From NCBI GenBank assembly GCA_030729445.1, contig JANQXJ010000228.1, forward strand, positions 48,321 to 55,661: DNA of 7,341 nucleotides, in the 5' to 3' direction. The translations under genes and the position numbers were made by a program. The notes below the pieces were generated by a model. That model saw nothing but the letters and a program-made list of their open reading frames with translations. It did not search any database and was not told the origin of the DNA. The DNA comes from Limnohabitans sp. GTDB taxonomy: Bacteria > Pseudomonadota > Gammaproteobacteria > Burkholderiales > Burkholderiaceae_C. This document shows positions 1 to 5,600 of this stretch, piece by piece (within the stretch, counting starts at the first letter, position 1; every line of letters starts with the position of its first letter).

Positions 1-927
1 TTGCAGCACCTGAGTTTTGCCGAGGTGATTGGCGCTTTTTATGCGACCAGTGCGCTGATCCTGGTGCTGGGTTTGAGCGGCTGGGTCAAGCGGGTCATGG
101 CGGCGCTGCCCATGCCCATCGTCATGGGCATGGTGGCGGGGGTGTTCTTGCGTTTTGGCCTCGACATCGTGCGGGCGCTGCAAAGCGATGTGGCCATTGC
201 AGCGCCCATGGTGGCGGTGTTTTTGTTGCTGTCTGCCCGGGCCGATTGGGGCAAGCGCCTGCCGCCGGTCATTGGTGCCTTGCTGGTGGGGGCTTTGGCG
301 GTGGCGGTGTCGGGCCGTCTCGATGCGGCTGCCTTGGGGCAACTGACCTTGGCGCAGCCGGTGATTCAGGCCCCGGTGTGGTCGTTTGCCGCAATGCTGG
401 AGTTGGTGGTGCCCCTGGCCATCACGGTGCTGGTGGTGCAAAACGGGCAAGGCGTGGCCGTGCTCAAAAACGCCGGGCACGAGCCACCTGTGAACATGAT
501 CGCTGTGGCCTGCGGTGTGGGTGCTGCCATCAGCGCTGTGTTTGGGGCGGTCAGCACTTGTCTCACGGGACCAACCAATGGCTTGCTCACCTCGTCCGGC
601 GAGAAATCGCGCCACTACACCGGGGCGCTGATGTTTGGTGGGCTGGCGCTGTTGTTCGGCCTGATGGCGCCCACCTTCACGGGTTGGATGCTGGCTGCGC
701 CCAAGGAGTTCATCATGGTGCTGGGCGGCTTGGCCATGCTTCGGGTGTTGCAGGGTGCGTTTGTGGCTTCGTTTGGTGCGGGCAAGTTTTCGCTCGGTGC
801 ACTGGTGAGTTTGCTGGTCACGGTAGCCGACATTGGCCTGTTCAACATCGGCGCTGCTTTCTGGGGCTTGGTCGCCGGGTTTGCGGTCTCGTGGTGGATG
901 GAGCGGGGCGATTTTCAGAGCCGTTGA
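1..927 (+). CDS. benE: BenE-family transporter, 3' part of gene (5' end outside window)
   Basis: This is an inner-membrane secondary transporter of the BenE family, whose founding member is a benzoate/H+ symporter. The visible 308 residues are almost all hydrophobic segments (about 9-28, 34-60, 64-80, 89-107, 127-147, 165-190, 207-225, 236-255 and 262-298) joined by short loops. Family-type stretches are LPMPIVMGMVAGVFLRFG near residues 36-53 and TCLTGPTNGLLTSSGEKSRH near 185-204. Family members run to roughly 390 residues, so about 80 N-terminal residues lie upstream of the window. The TTG at base 1 is probably an internal codon, not the start. The stop is 20 bases before the next small gene, and an adenine deaminase gene follows, so the group may be one transcript. 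The family assignment is firm. The benzoate substrate is not shown by the sequence, and the purine-gene neighbourhood leaves another substrate possible. Confidence 0.88.
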   Translation: MQHLSFAEVIGAFYATSALILVLGLSGWVKRVMAALPMPIVMGMVAGVFLRFGLDIVRALQSDVAIAAPMVAVFLLLSARADWGKRLPPVIGALLVGALAVAVSGRLDAAALGQLTLAQPVIQAPVWSFAAMLELVVPLAITVLVVQNGQGVAVLKNAGHEPPVNMIAVACGVGAAISAVFGAVSTCLTGPTNGLLTSSGEKSRHYTGALMFGGLALLFGLMAPTFTGWMLAAPKEFIMVLGGLAMLRVLQGAFVASFGAGKFSLGALVSLLVTVADIGLFNIGAAFWGLVAGFAVSWWMERGDFQSR

Positions 928-947
928 ATTGCATGGATACTGCCTGC

Positions 948-1172
948 ATGCACATTCAAAAAATCAACGAAGGCGTCTGCGCCTTGCATGACCCATCGGG
1001 CCTGCATGTGGGCAACTTCAACTGGGTCAATGGCCAATGGAAGTTCAAGGCCGTGGGCTACGGCCCTGCAGGCCAAGTGATGCCGGGCCACGGGCCTTTG
1101 ACCGACCGGCACAACACCTGTTTCGCGCAATTGGACGAAGCCACCATCCGCGCTCAATTTTTCGAGGATTGA
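948..1172 (+). CDS. small conserved-looking hypothetical protein, 74 aa
   Basis: I do not recognise this protein. It is soluble, has no signal peptide or membrane segment, and is rich in Gly, His and aromatic residues. Its middle part (residues 20-52) carries VGNFNWVNGQWKFKAVGY followed by a Gly/Pro-rich turn and PLTDRHNTCF, a pattern suggesting a small beta-sheet domain. There are two cysteines, C11 and C58. Its reality is supported by placement: it starts just after the transporter gene stops and ends 2 bases before the adenine deaminase ATG, in the manner of a translationally coupled operon gene. The start is uncertain. An in-frame ATG lies at 933, and the ATG at 948 is preferred because a weak GGA (936-938) precedes it. 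No strong ribosome binding site is visible for either start, so translation may depend on coupling to the upstream gene. No function is claimed. Confidence 0.6.
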   Translation: MHIQKINEGVCALHDPSGLHVGNFNWVNGQWKFKAVGYGPAGQVMPGHGPLTDRHNTCFAQLDEATIRAQFFED

Positions 1173-1174
1173 CC

Positions 1175-2224
1175 ATGTTCAAAGTCCACGCCATTCCCCC
1201 AGAGTGCCTGCCCGAGTTGCTGCGCGTCATGCCCAAGGCGGAGCTGCACATCCACATCGAAGGCTCGCTGGAGCCCGAGTTGATCTTTGCTTTGGCGCTG
1301 CGCAACGGTGTCTCGCTGCCCTATGCCGATGTGGCCGCCTTGCGCAGCGCCTATGCCTTCACCAACCTGCAAAGTTTTCTGGACCTGTATTACGCCGGGG
1401 CCAGTGTGCTGCTGTACGAGCAGGATTTTTACGACATGGCCTGGGCCTATTTTGAAAAAGCTGCTGCCGACCATATCGTGCGGGCCGAGCTGTTTTTTGA
1501 CCCCCAAACCCACACCGCGCGCGGCGTGGCCATGGGCGCGGTCATCCAAGGCCTGAGTCGCGCCTGCCACGATGCGCAGACGCAGCTGGGCATCAGCGCC
1601 GATTTGATTTTGTGTTTTTTGCGCCACCTGTCCGAGGACGAGGCGCTGGCCACGCTGAACGAGGCCATGCCTTGGCGTGAGCACCTCATTGGCGTGGGCC
1701 TGGATTCGAGTGAGCTGGGCCATCCGCCCGAAAAATTTACCCGCGTATTTGCCCGCGCCCGCGAGCTGGGCTTGCACTGCGTGGCCCACGCGGGCGAAGA
1801 AGGCCCGCCCGCCTACATCTGGGGCGCACTCGACGAGCTGCAGGTCGAGCGCATCGACCACGGCGTGCAAGCCATCCACGATGCCGCATTGATGCAACGC
1901 CTGGCCGACAGCCGCATGCCGCTCACCGTGTGCCCGCTGTCCAACCTCAAGCTGTGCGTGTTCAAAAACTTGGCTGACCACAACCTGGGCCAGATGCTGG
2001 ACGCAGGCCTGTGCATCACCCTCAACTCCGATGACCCGGCCTACTTTGGCGGCTACCTGAATGACAACTACCTGCAGACCTTTGCCGCCTTGGATCTGAG
2101 CGCTCAGCAGGCCTACCAACTGGCGGCCAACAGCATCGAAGCGAGCTTCGCATCAGAGGCCGATAAGCGCCGGTGGATGCATGAGCTGAAAGCGTGTTTT
2201 CAGGGGTTTTCTCAGCAGGACTGA
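1175..2224 (+). CDS. adenine deaminase (adenosine deaminase superfamily), 349 aa
   Basis: This cytosolic zinc enzyme is predicted to hydrolyse adenine to hypoxanthine and ammonia in purine salvage or catabolism. All superfamily metal and catalytic positions are present: H25 and H27 (HIH), H205 and E208 (HAGEEGP), H229 (ERIDHG), and D286-D287 (SDDPAYFGGY). The spacing of H205, E208, H229 and D286 equals that of mouse adenosine deaminase H214, E217, H238 and D295. The motifs FFDPQTHT (residues 107-114) and GLDSSELGHPP (175-185) are those I associate with the adenine-specific branch found in Pseudomonas and fungi rather than with true adenosine deaminases. Many annotations nonetheless call such proteins adenosine deaminase (add). 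The ATG at 1175 has GAGGA at 1164-1168 and sits two bases after the preceding stop. An upstream in-frame start at 1037 would overlap the small gene and adds no family sequence. A terminator follows the gene. Confidence 0.92.
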   Translation: MFKVHAIPPECLPELLRVMPKAELHIHIEGSLEPELIFALALRNGVSLPYADVAALRSAYAFTNLQSFLDLYYAGASVLLYEQDFYDMAWAYFEKAAADHIVRAELFFDPQTHTARGVAMGAVIQGLSRACHDAQTQLGISADLILCFLRHLSEDEALATLNEAMPWREHLIGVGLDSSELGHPPEKFTRVFARARELGLHCVAHAGEEGPPAYIWGALDELQVERIDHGVQAIHDAALMQRLADSRMPLTVCPLSNLKLCVFKNLADHNLGQMLDAGLCITLNSDDPAYFGGYLNDNYLQTFAALDLSAQQAYQLAANSIEASFASEADKRRWMHELKACFQGFSQQD

Positions 2225-2248
2225 GGGCTCGTCCACTCGGGTTAAAAT
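2221..2248 (+). promoter_or_regulatory. possible sigma-70 promoter ahead of the BMP gene
   Basis: TAAAAT at 2243-2248 matches the -10 consensus in five of six bases. It is preceded, with a 16-base spacer, by a poor -35 (CTGAGG at 2221-2226). Only 32 bases separate the terminator T-tract from the BMP start codon, which leaves little room for another promoter. A start site near 2255 would put the terminator hairpin at the very 5' end of the BMP transcript. Weak, positional evidence only. Confidence 0.25.
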
Positions 2249-2255
2249 GCCCAGC

Positions 2256-2287
2256 ACAAAGCCCGCCGCCCCGGCGGGCTTTGTTTT
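2256..2287 (+). terminator. rho-independent terminator after adenine deaminase
   Basis: A perfect 12-bp inverted repeat (2256-2267 with 2273-2284) with a five-base GCCCC loop contains a GCCCGCC/GGCGGGC core. It merges into a T-rich tail (TTTGTTTTGTT). It starts 32 bases after the adenine deaminase stop. Because the arms end in A-rich and T-rich sequence it is close to symmetrical, but no minus-strand gene ends here. It should end the adenine deaminase transcript, or attenuate read-through into the BMP gene. Confidence 0.85.
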
Positions 2288-2319
2288 GTTCAATCTTCGG
2301 GGCCATGTAGAGGACTACC

Positions 2320-3405
2320 ATGTACAAAAACCTCGCAGCCACGCTGGTGGCCGCCTGCTTTTTTTCGTCTGCCGTTCAGGCACAAACACCCACCAAATCC
2401 ACCGAGCCCATCAAGGCCGGTTTTGTCTATGTTTCGCCCATCACCGAGGCGGGCTGGACGCGTCAGCACGACGAGGGCCGCAAGGCCGTTGAGCGGGCTT
2501 TGGGCGACCAGGTCAAAACCACCTTTGTGGCCGATGTGGCGGAGGGCGCTGACGCCGAGCGCGTGATCCGTGATCTGGCCAGCCAAGGCCACCAAATCAT
2601 CTTCACGCCCAGCTTTGGCTACATGGAGCCCACACTCCGGGTGGCCAAAGACTTTCCCAACGTGAAGTTCGAGTCGGTGACCGGCTTCAAGACCGCGCCC
2701 AACGTGGCGGCCTCCAACGCCCGTTATTACGAGGGCCGCTATTTGGCGGGCATTGCGGCGGGTCGCATGACGAAAACGAATGTGGCCGGTTATGTGGCGG
2801 GCTTTCCGATTCCCGAAGTCCTGCAAGGCATCAACGCCTTCACGCTGGGCATGCGCTCAGTCAACCCCAAAGCCACCGTCAAGGTGGTCTGGCTCAACGC
2901 CTGGTTTGACCCACCGAAAGAGCGCGAAGCGGCCATGGCCTTGTTCAACCAAGATGTGGATGTGATCGCTTTCCACACGGGATCGACCGCTGTGATGGCC
3001 GCAGCCCAAGAGCGAGGCAAGATGGCCGTGGCCTACCACTCGGACATGCGCCGGGTTGCGCCGGATGCGCAGATCATTGCCGTGACCCACCAGTGGGGCG
3101 ACTACTACACGGCCCGCGTCAAGGCCGCATTGTCAGGTCAGTGGAAATCGGGCAGCGTGTGGGGCGGTGTGAAGGACGGCATGATCCGCGTGGGCGACTT
3201 TGGCCCCAAGGTGCCCAAGGCTGTTCAAGACGAAGTGATGGCCAAGCAAAGGCTGGTGGGCACGGGCAAGTTGTTGCCTTTTGCTGGCCCCATCACCGAC
3301 AACGAAGGCAAGTTGCTGTTGCCTGCAGGTCAAAGCCTGAGCGATGCCCAGATCTTGAACATGAACTATCTGGTGCAGGGCGTGCAGGGGCGTGTGACGC
3401 GCTGA
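2320..3405 (+). CDS. BMP-family ABC transporter substrate-binding protein, 361 aa
   Basis: This is a periplasmic solute receptor of the BMP (Med/PnrA-like) family. Characterised members bind purine nucleosides or related compounds for an ABC importer. Residues 1-21 form a signal peptide (MYKN, a hydrophobic stretch, then AVQA) with likely cleavage between A21 and Q22. A lipobox-like VAAC at 10-13 is possible but leaves a very short hydrophobic core. The mature part shows the family pattern: AGFVYVSPITEAGWT at 33-47, PSFGYM at 97-102, YEGRYLAGIAAG at 137-148, GFPIPEVLQGINAFTLG at 161-177 and HTGSTAVMAAAQE at 219-231. Length is normal. The start is supported by AGGA at 2311-2314. No permease or ATPase gene lies in the window, so its partners must be elsewhere or upstream. 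The adjacent adenine deaminase supports a purine-type ligand, which is inference. Confidence 0.9.
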   Translation: MYKNLAATLVAACFFSSAVQAQTPTKSTEPIKAGFVYVSPITEAGWTRQHDEGRKAVERALGDQVKTTFVADVAEGADAERVIRDLASQGHQIIFTPSFGYMEPTLRVAKDFPNVKFESVTGFKTAPNVAASNARYYEGRYLAGIAAGRMTKTNVAGYVAGFPIPEVLQGINAFTLGMRSVNPKATVKVVWLNAWFDPPKEREAAMALFNQDVDVIAFHTGSTAVMAAAQERGKMAVAYHSDMRRVAPDAQIIAVTHQWGDYYTARVKAALSGQWKSGSVWGGVKDGMIRVGDFGPKVPKAVQDEVMAKQRLVGTGKLLPFAGPITDNEGKLLLPAGQSLSDAQILNMNYLVQGVQGRVTR

Positions 3406-3487
3406 GTCTCGTTGGGGCTGCAAGCTCGGCCCAGCCTATGGCAGACTGGTCATCCCCTAGAATAATCTGATTCAATAAAGGCATACC

Positions 3488-4063
3488 ATGAGCATCAAGA
3501 GCGACAAATGGATCCGCCGCATGGCCGAAGAGCACGGCATGATCGAGCCGTTCGAGCCGGGCCAGATCCGCAAGGACGCAGCTGGTCAGAAAATCGTCAG
3601 CTACGGCACCAGCAGTTATGGCTATGACATCCGCTGCGCCCCTGAATTCAAGGTCTTCACCAACATCTACAGCACCGTGGTGGACCCTAAAAACTTCGAT
3701 GAACGCAGTTTTGTGGACATCGAAAGCGATGTCTGCATCATCCCGCCCAACAGCTTCGCGTTGGCCCGCACCGTGGAGTACTTCCGCATTCCGCGCAATG
3801 TGTTGACCATTTGTCTGGGCAAAAGCACCTACGCCCGCTGCGGCATCATCGTCAACGTGACCCCTTTCGAGCCTGAGTGGGAAGGTTATGTGACGCTCGA
3901 GTTCAGCAACACCACGCCCCTGCCCGCCAAAATTTATGCTGGGGAAGGTTGCGCCCAAGTGCTGTTCTTCGAGAGTGACAAAGACGACGTTTGCGAAACC
4001 AGTTACAAGGACCGGGGTGGCAAATACCAAGGCCAAGTGGGCGTGACGCTGCCCAAGACCTGA
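3488..4063 (+). CDS. dcd: dCTP deaminase, 191 aa
   Basis: This cytosolic enzyme converts dCTP to dUTP and ammonia, feeding dUMP and thus dTMP synthesis. It belongs to the trimeric dUTPase-fold family. The signature region is intact: GKSTYARCGIIVNVTPFEPE at 111-130 supplies the phosphate-binding Ser/Arg residues (S113, R117), and EWEGYVTLEFSN at 130-141 contains the catalytic glutamate at E138. The C-terminal SYKDRGGKYQGQ (172-183) is the triphosphate-covering tail. Length is typical of the Gram-negative form (about 188-193 residues). The ATG is preceded by AAAGG at 3477-3481. The 82 bases between the BMP gene and this gene hold a TAGAAT (3458-3463) that could be a -10 box, but I see no convincing -35, and no terminator after the BMP gene. 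It is probably a housekeeping gene unrelated to the sulfur genes downstream. Confidence 0.96.
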   Translation: MSIKSDKWIRRMAEEHGMIEPFEPGQIRKDAAGQKIVSYGTSSYGYDIRCAPEFKVFTNIYSTVVDPKNFDERSFVDIESDVCIIPPNSFALARTVEYFRIPRNVLTICLGKSTYARCGIIVNVTPFEPEWEGYVTLEFSNTTPLPAKIYAGEGCAQVLFFESDKDDVCETSYKDRGGKYQGQVGVTLPKT

Positions 4064-4169
4064 ATTGAAGTGTTCTCGTGTGTTGATGCCCAAAATCCTA
4101 GGCTACACCTCGGTTCAATGAGCTTCGTTATGGCTGTGAGCATCGGCTGTTAGTCAACTGTTTTGAGTC

Positions 4170-4188
4170 CTCAGTGGCCATCACTGAG
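4170..4188. repeat. perfect 7-bp inverted repeat (hairpin or operator)
   Basis: CTCAGTG and CACTGAG are exact reverse complements around a five-base GCCAT loop, 107 bases after the dcd stop. There is no following T-tract, so it is not an obvious terminator. It could be a protein-binding dyad or a transcript hairpin. Its role is unknown. Confidence 0.4.
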
Positions 4189-4255
4189 TCATATGCTCGA
4201 GCAGGCCTTCGCCGCTTATCTGAATTGATGCATATGCAAAGAACAAAACAGTGGT

Positions 4256-4283
4256 TTGCAATCGGGCCTAAATTGCCCACAAT
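4256..4283 (+). promoter_or_regulatory. possible sigma-70 promoter of the ArsR-family gene
   Basis: TTGCAA (4256-4261) and CACAAT (4278-4283) are separated by 16 bases. Each matches its consensus hexamer in four of six positions. A start near 4290 would give a leader of about 110 bases before the ATG at 4402, containing the TGCGG/CCGCA hairpin and the direct repeat. Weak consensus match, so tentative. Confidence 0.28.
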
Positions 4284-4327
4284 GTCCAAGCTTCGTGTCT
4301 GCGGTCGGCCGCAAAATGGGCCATCAC

Positions 4328-4361
4328 TTTTGCAGGTGCTGCCCTTGGGGTTTTTTGCAGG
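4328..4361. repeat. 9-base direct repeat upstream of the ArsR-family gene
   Basis: TTTTGCAGG occurs at 4328-4336 and again at 4353-4361, 25 bases apart start to start. The pair lies in the presumed leader, 41-74 bases before the ATG at 4402. It may be chance, a duplicated regulatory element or a remnant of slippage. Confidence 0.35.
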
Positions 4362-4401
4362 ACAATTGAGCAGCAACTGAGACACTCGCAGGAAATAAAC
4401 C

Positions 4402-4731
4402 ATGGCCAAAACAGCAACAGCCGACGACAACGTTCTGACAGAATCGGAGGAGGTTTTTGAAAAAGCCGCCGAGGTCTTTCGTGTCATGTCGGCCCCGATG
4501 CGCCTGCGCATCATCAGCGCTCTTTGCAATGGCGAAAAAAATGTGGGTGAGCTGCTGGCCGAAATCGACACCACCCAACCCAACATGTCGCAGCACCTGA
4601 ACACTCTCTACCAGTCGGGTGTGCTCGGTAAGCGCCGCGAAGGCGTACAAATCTATTACCGCATCATCAATGACCGCGTGGTCACGCTGTGCCGTGCCGT
4701 GTGCGTGCAGATCGCCAGCGAAAGCGATTGA
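4402..4731 (+). CDS. ArsR/SmtB-family regulator, probable sulfur-responsive repressor, 109 aa
   Basis: This is a small winged-helix DNA-binding protein, expected to be a dimeric repressor in the cytosol. Residues about 20-90 form the fold: FRVMSAPMRLRIISALC (26-42), helix-turn-helix with recognition helix around TTQPNMSQHLNTLYQSG (57-73), and wing KRREGVQIYYRI (77-88). The classical ELCVCDL metal site of ArsR/SmtB is absent: the equivalent segment reads NVGELLAEI. Instead there are three cysteines, C42 near the end of the helix before that segment, and C97 and C101 on the last helix. This resembles the one-early, one-late cysteine layout of persulfide sensors SqrR and BigR, although exact alignment of C42 is unsure. 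The gene lies immediately upstream of the sulfide-oxidation genes, which supports a sulfane-sulfur signal. The ATG has AGGA at 4390-4393. Family assignment is firm, the signal is inferred. Confidence 0.9.
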   Translation: MAKTATADDNVLTESEEVFEKAAEVFRVMSAPMRLRIISALCNGEKNVGELLAEIDTTQPNMSQHLNTLYQSGVLGKRREGVQIYYRIINDRVVTLCRAVCVQIASESD

Positions 4732-4816
4732 AAGTTCGACGTCAGTTTCAGACCGGGTTTTCACGGACACCCTTTTGCTGTAGTCCCAGCTAACATCCGT
4801 ACATAAGGAGCAATGA

Positions 4817-5227
4817 ATGAAAAAACACCTGTTATTACTTTCCGGCCTGCTGGCTTGCACTTTGAGTTGGGCCGAGATCAAGGTGGTGTATCACCTGAGT
4901 GAAGGCATCCCCCAAGCCTCACGGGCCATTCGCAACATCCGCAACCACCTCAATGCCGACCCGACCGCCAAAATCGTGGTTGTCTCTCATGGTTTGGGTA
5001 TTGACTTTTTAATCAGTGGTGCAACCAATCAGCTGGACCAGCCCTTTGCCGGTGGAGTGGCTGACTTGGTCAACAAAGGTGTGGAGTTTCGTGTCTGCAA
5101 CAACACATTGAAAGCTCGCAAAATCTCGGCCGATAAGCTGCTGATGGAGGCCAAAGTGGTGCCCTCCGGTGTGGCTGAAGTCGCCAAACTGCAGGCCAAC
5201 GACAAATTTGTTTACTTGCGCCCCTGA
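4817..5227 (+). CDS. exported DsrE-family protein, 136 aa
   Basis: This is a DsrE/DsrF-like fold protein (the COG1416 type), predicted to be exported. Residues 1-19 are a Sec signal (KKH, a leucine-rich core, then SWA) with likely cleavage between A19 and E20. C14 in LLAC is a poor lipobox alternative. The mature domain starts with a beta strand IKVVYHLSEG (21-30), has a second strand KIVVVSHGLGIDFL (52-65), and the family-type VEFRVCNNTLKAR (89-101) with the conserved cysteine at C94, followed by KVVPSGVAEVAKLQ (113-126). Well-studied DsrE and TusD relatives are cytosolic and carry persulfide on a cysteine during sulfur relay. A periplasmic version beside a sulfide dehydrogenase suggests handling of sulfane sulfur there, which is inference. 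The start at 4817 has AAGGAG at 4805-4810. An ATG at 4813 is out of frame. The gap of 85 bases to the regulator shows no clear promoter. Confidence 0.85.
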   Translation: MKKHLLLLSGLLACTLSWAEIKVVYHLSEGIPQASRAIRNIRNHLNADPTAKIVVVSHGLGIDFLISGATNQLDQPFAGGVADLVNKGVEFRVCNNTLKARKISADKLLMEAKVVPSGVAEVAKLQANDKFVYLRP

Positions 5228-5266
5228 GCTTGCTGACGTTTGACGTCAGCGCTTGACTGATTTTTT
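5227..5266 (+). terminator. intercistronic hairpin with T-tract (attenuator or weak terminator)
   Basis: GCTGACGT (5232-5239) and ACGTCAGC (5243-5250) form a perfect 8-bp stem on a TTG loop. It is extended by AGC/GCT (5227-5229 with 5251-5253) across a two-base bulge. Six Ts follow at 5261-5266, about 7-10 bases after the stem, farther than in a standard terminator. It sits between the DsrE-like stop and the cytochrome ribosome binding site, so it may lower expression of downstream genes or protect the 3' end of the upstream message. Confidence 0.5.
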
Positions 5267-5279
5267 ACGAGGAAAACCT

Positions 5280-5588
5280 ATGAAGATACAACACGCTTTG
5301 ACAGCGGCCGCCTTGGTCGCCTTGTCTGGCCTGGCCCAAGCCCAGGTTGATCCGCTGCAAGCGCGCAGCTGGGCCGCATCCTGCGCTGCCTGCCACGGCA
5401 CCGATGGACGCGCTCAACGGGGCATGATTTCTTTGGCCGGTGTTCCCAAAGAAATTACCATCCAAAAAATGCTGGATTACAAAGCCGGTCGCGTGCCTGC
5501 TGCCACCATCATGCACCAGCTCGCCAAGGGCTATTCAGATGAGCAGATTGCTGCCATTGCTGGCTACTTTGCCGCTCAAAAAAGATAA
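5280..5588 (+). CDS. fccA: monoheme cytochrome c, sulfide dehydrogenase cytochrome subunit, 102 aa
   Basis: This is a periplasmic class I cytochrome c, predicted to take electrons from the flavoprotein encoded next and pass them to the respiratory chain. Residues 1-21 form a signal peptide ending LAQA, with likely cleavage before Q22. The single heme site is CAACH at 35-39 (C35, C38 thioether links, H39 axial ligand). The likely sixth ligand is M78 in TIMHQLAKGYSDEQI (76-90), the usual place in small cytochromes c553, with M49 less likely. The mature protein is only about 81 residues with one heme, unlike the diheme FccA of Allochromatium but like monoheme forms. The start at 5280 has GAGGA at 5269-5273. 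An in-frame upstream TTG at 5253 lies inside the intercistronic hairpin and is disfavoured. The stop TAA overlaps the TAAGGA that serves the next gene, showing tight coupling. Confidence 0.88.
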   Translation: MKIQHALTAAALVALSGLAQAQVDPLQARSWAASCAACHGTDGRAQRGMISLAGVPKEITIQKMLDYKAGRVPAATIMHQLAKGYSDEQIAAIAGYFAAQKR

Positions 5589-5600
5589 GGAATAACTGCC

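Larger units (their letters stand above)
4064..4401. other. 338-base intergenic region upstream of the ArsR-family gene
   Basis: No convincing coding region is seen on either strand. It is less GC-rich than the flanking genes. It contains a perfect hairpin (4170-4188), a 10-bp palindrome TGCATATGCA (4229-4238), a possible promoter (4256-4283), a small 5-bp hairpin TGCGG/CCGCA (4300-4313) and a 9-base direct repeat (4328-4361). I see no clear T-tailed terminator after dcd. The arrangement suits a control region for the regulator and the sulfur operon. An undetected small RNA cannot be excluded. Confidence 0.5.

Noticed and set aside
1..3. TTG at the first base as the true start of the BenE gene
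   Set aside because: The protein would lack about 80 residues that the family normally has. The gene almost certainly continues upstream of the window.
246..947. Long plus-strand frame overlapping the BenE gene and continuous with the small hypothetical gene
   Set aside because: Within the BenE gene its translation is Cys/His/Gly-rich nonsense. Only the part from 933/948 onward, outside BenE, looks like protein.
1037..1174. Upstream ATG extending adenine deaminase by 46 residues
   Set aside because: The extension overlaps the small hypothetical gene in another frame, is Arg/Pro-rich and matches no deaminase N-terminus. The ATG at 1175 has a good GAGGA site.
1154..2119. 321-codon open frame on the minus strand, antisense to adenine deaminase
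   Set aside because: It is a codon-bias shadow of a gene with complete catalytic motifs. It has no ribosome binding site or recognisable domain.
4107..4122. GGTTCAA-type sequence resembling a tRNA T-loop
   Set aside because: The flanking stem is only three pairs, and no acceptor stem, anticodon arm or CCA-adjacent pairing can be drawn.
4174..4380. 68-codon plus-strand frame with a GTG start in the gap before the ArsR-family gene
   Set aside because: No ribosome binding site is seen, the start lies within the CTCAGTG hairpin, and the composition is not convincing. It could be a leader peptide, but nothing supports that.
4813..4815. ATG four bases before the DsrE-like start
   Set aside because: It is in another reading frame. 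The frame from 4817 gives the signal peptide and the full domain.
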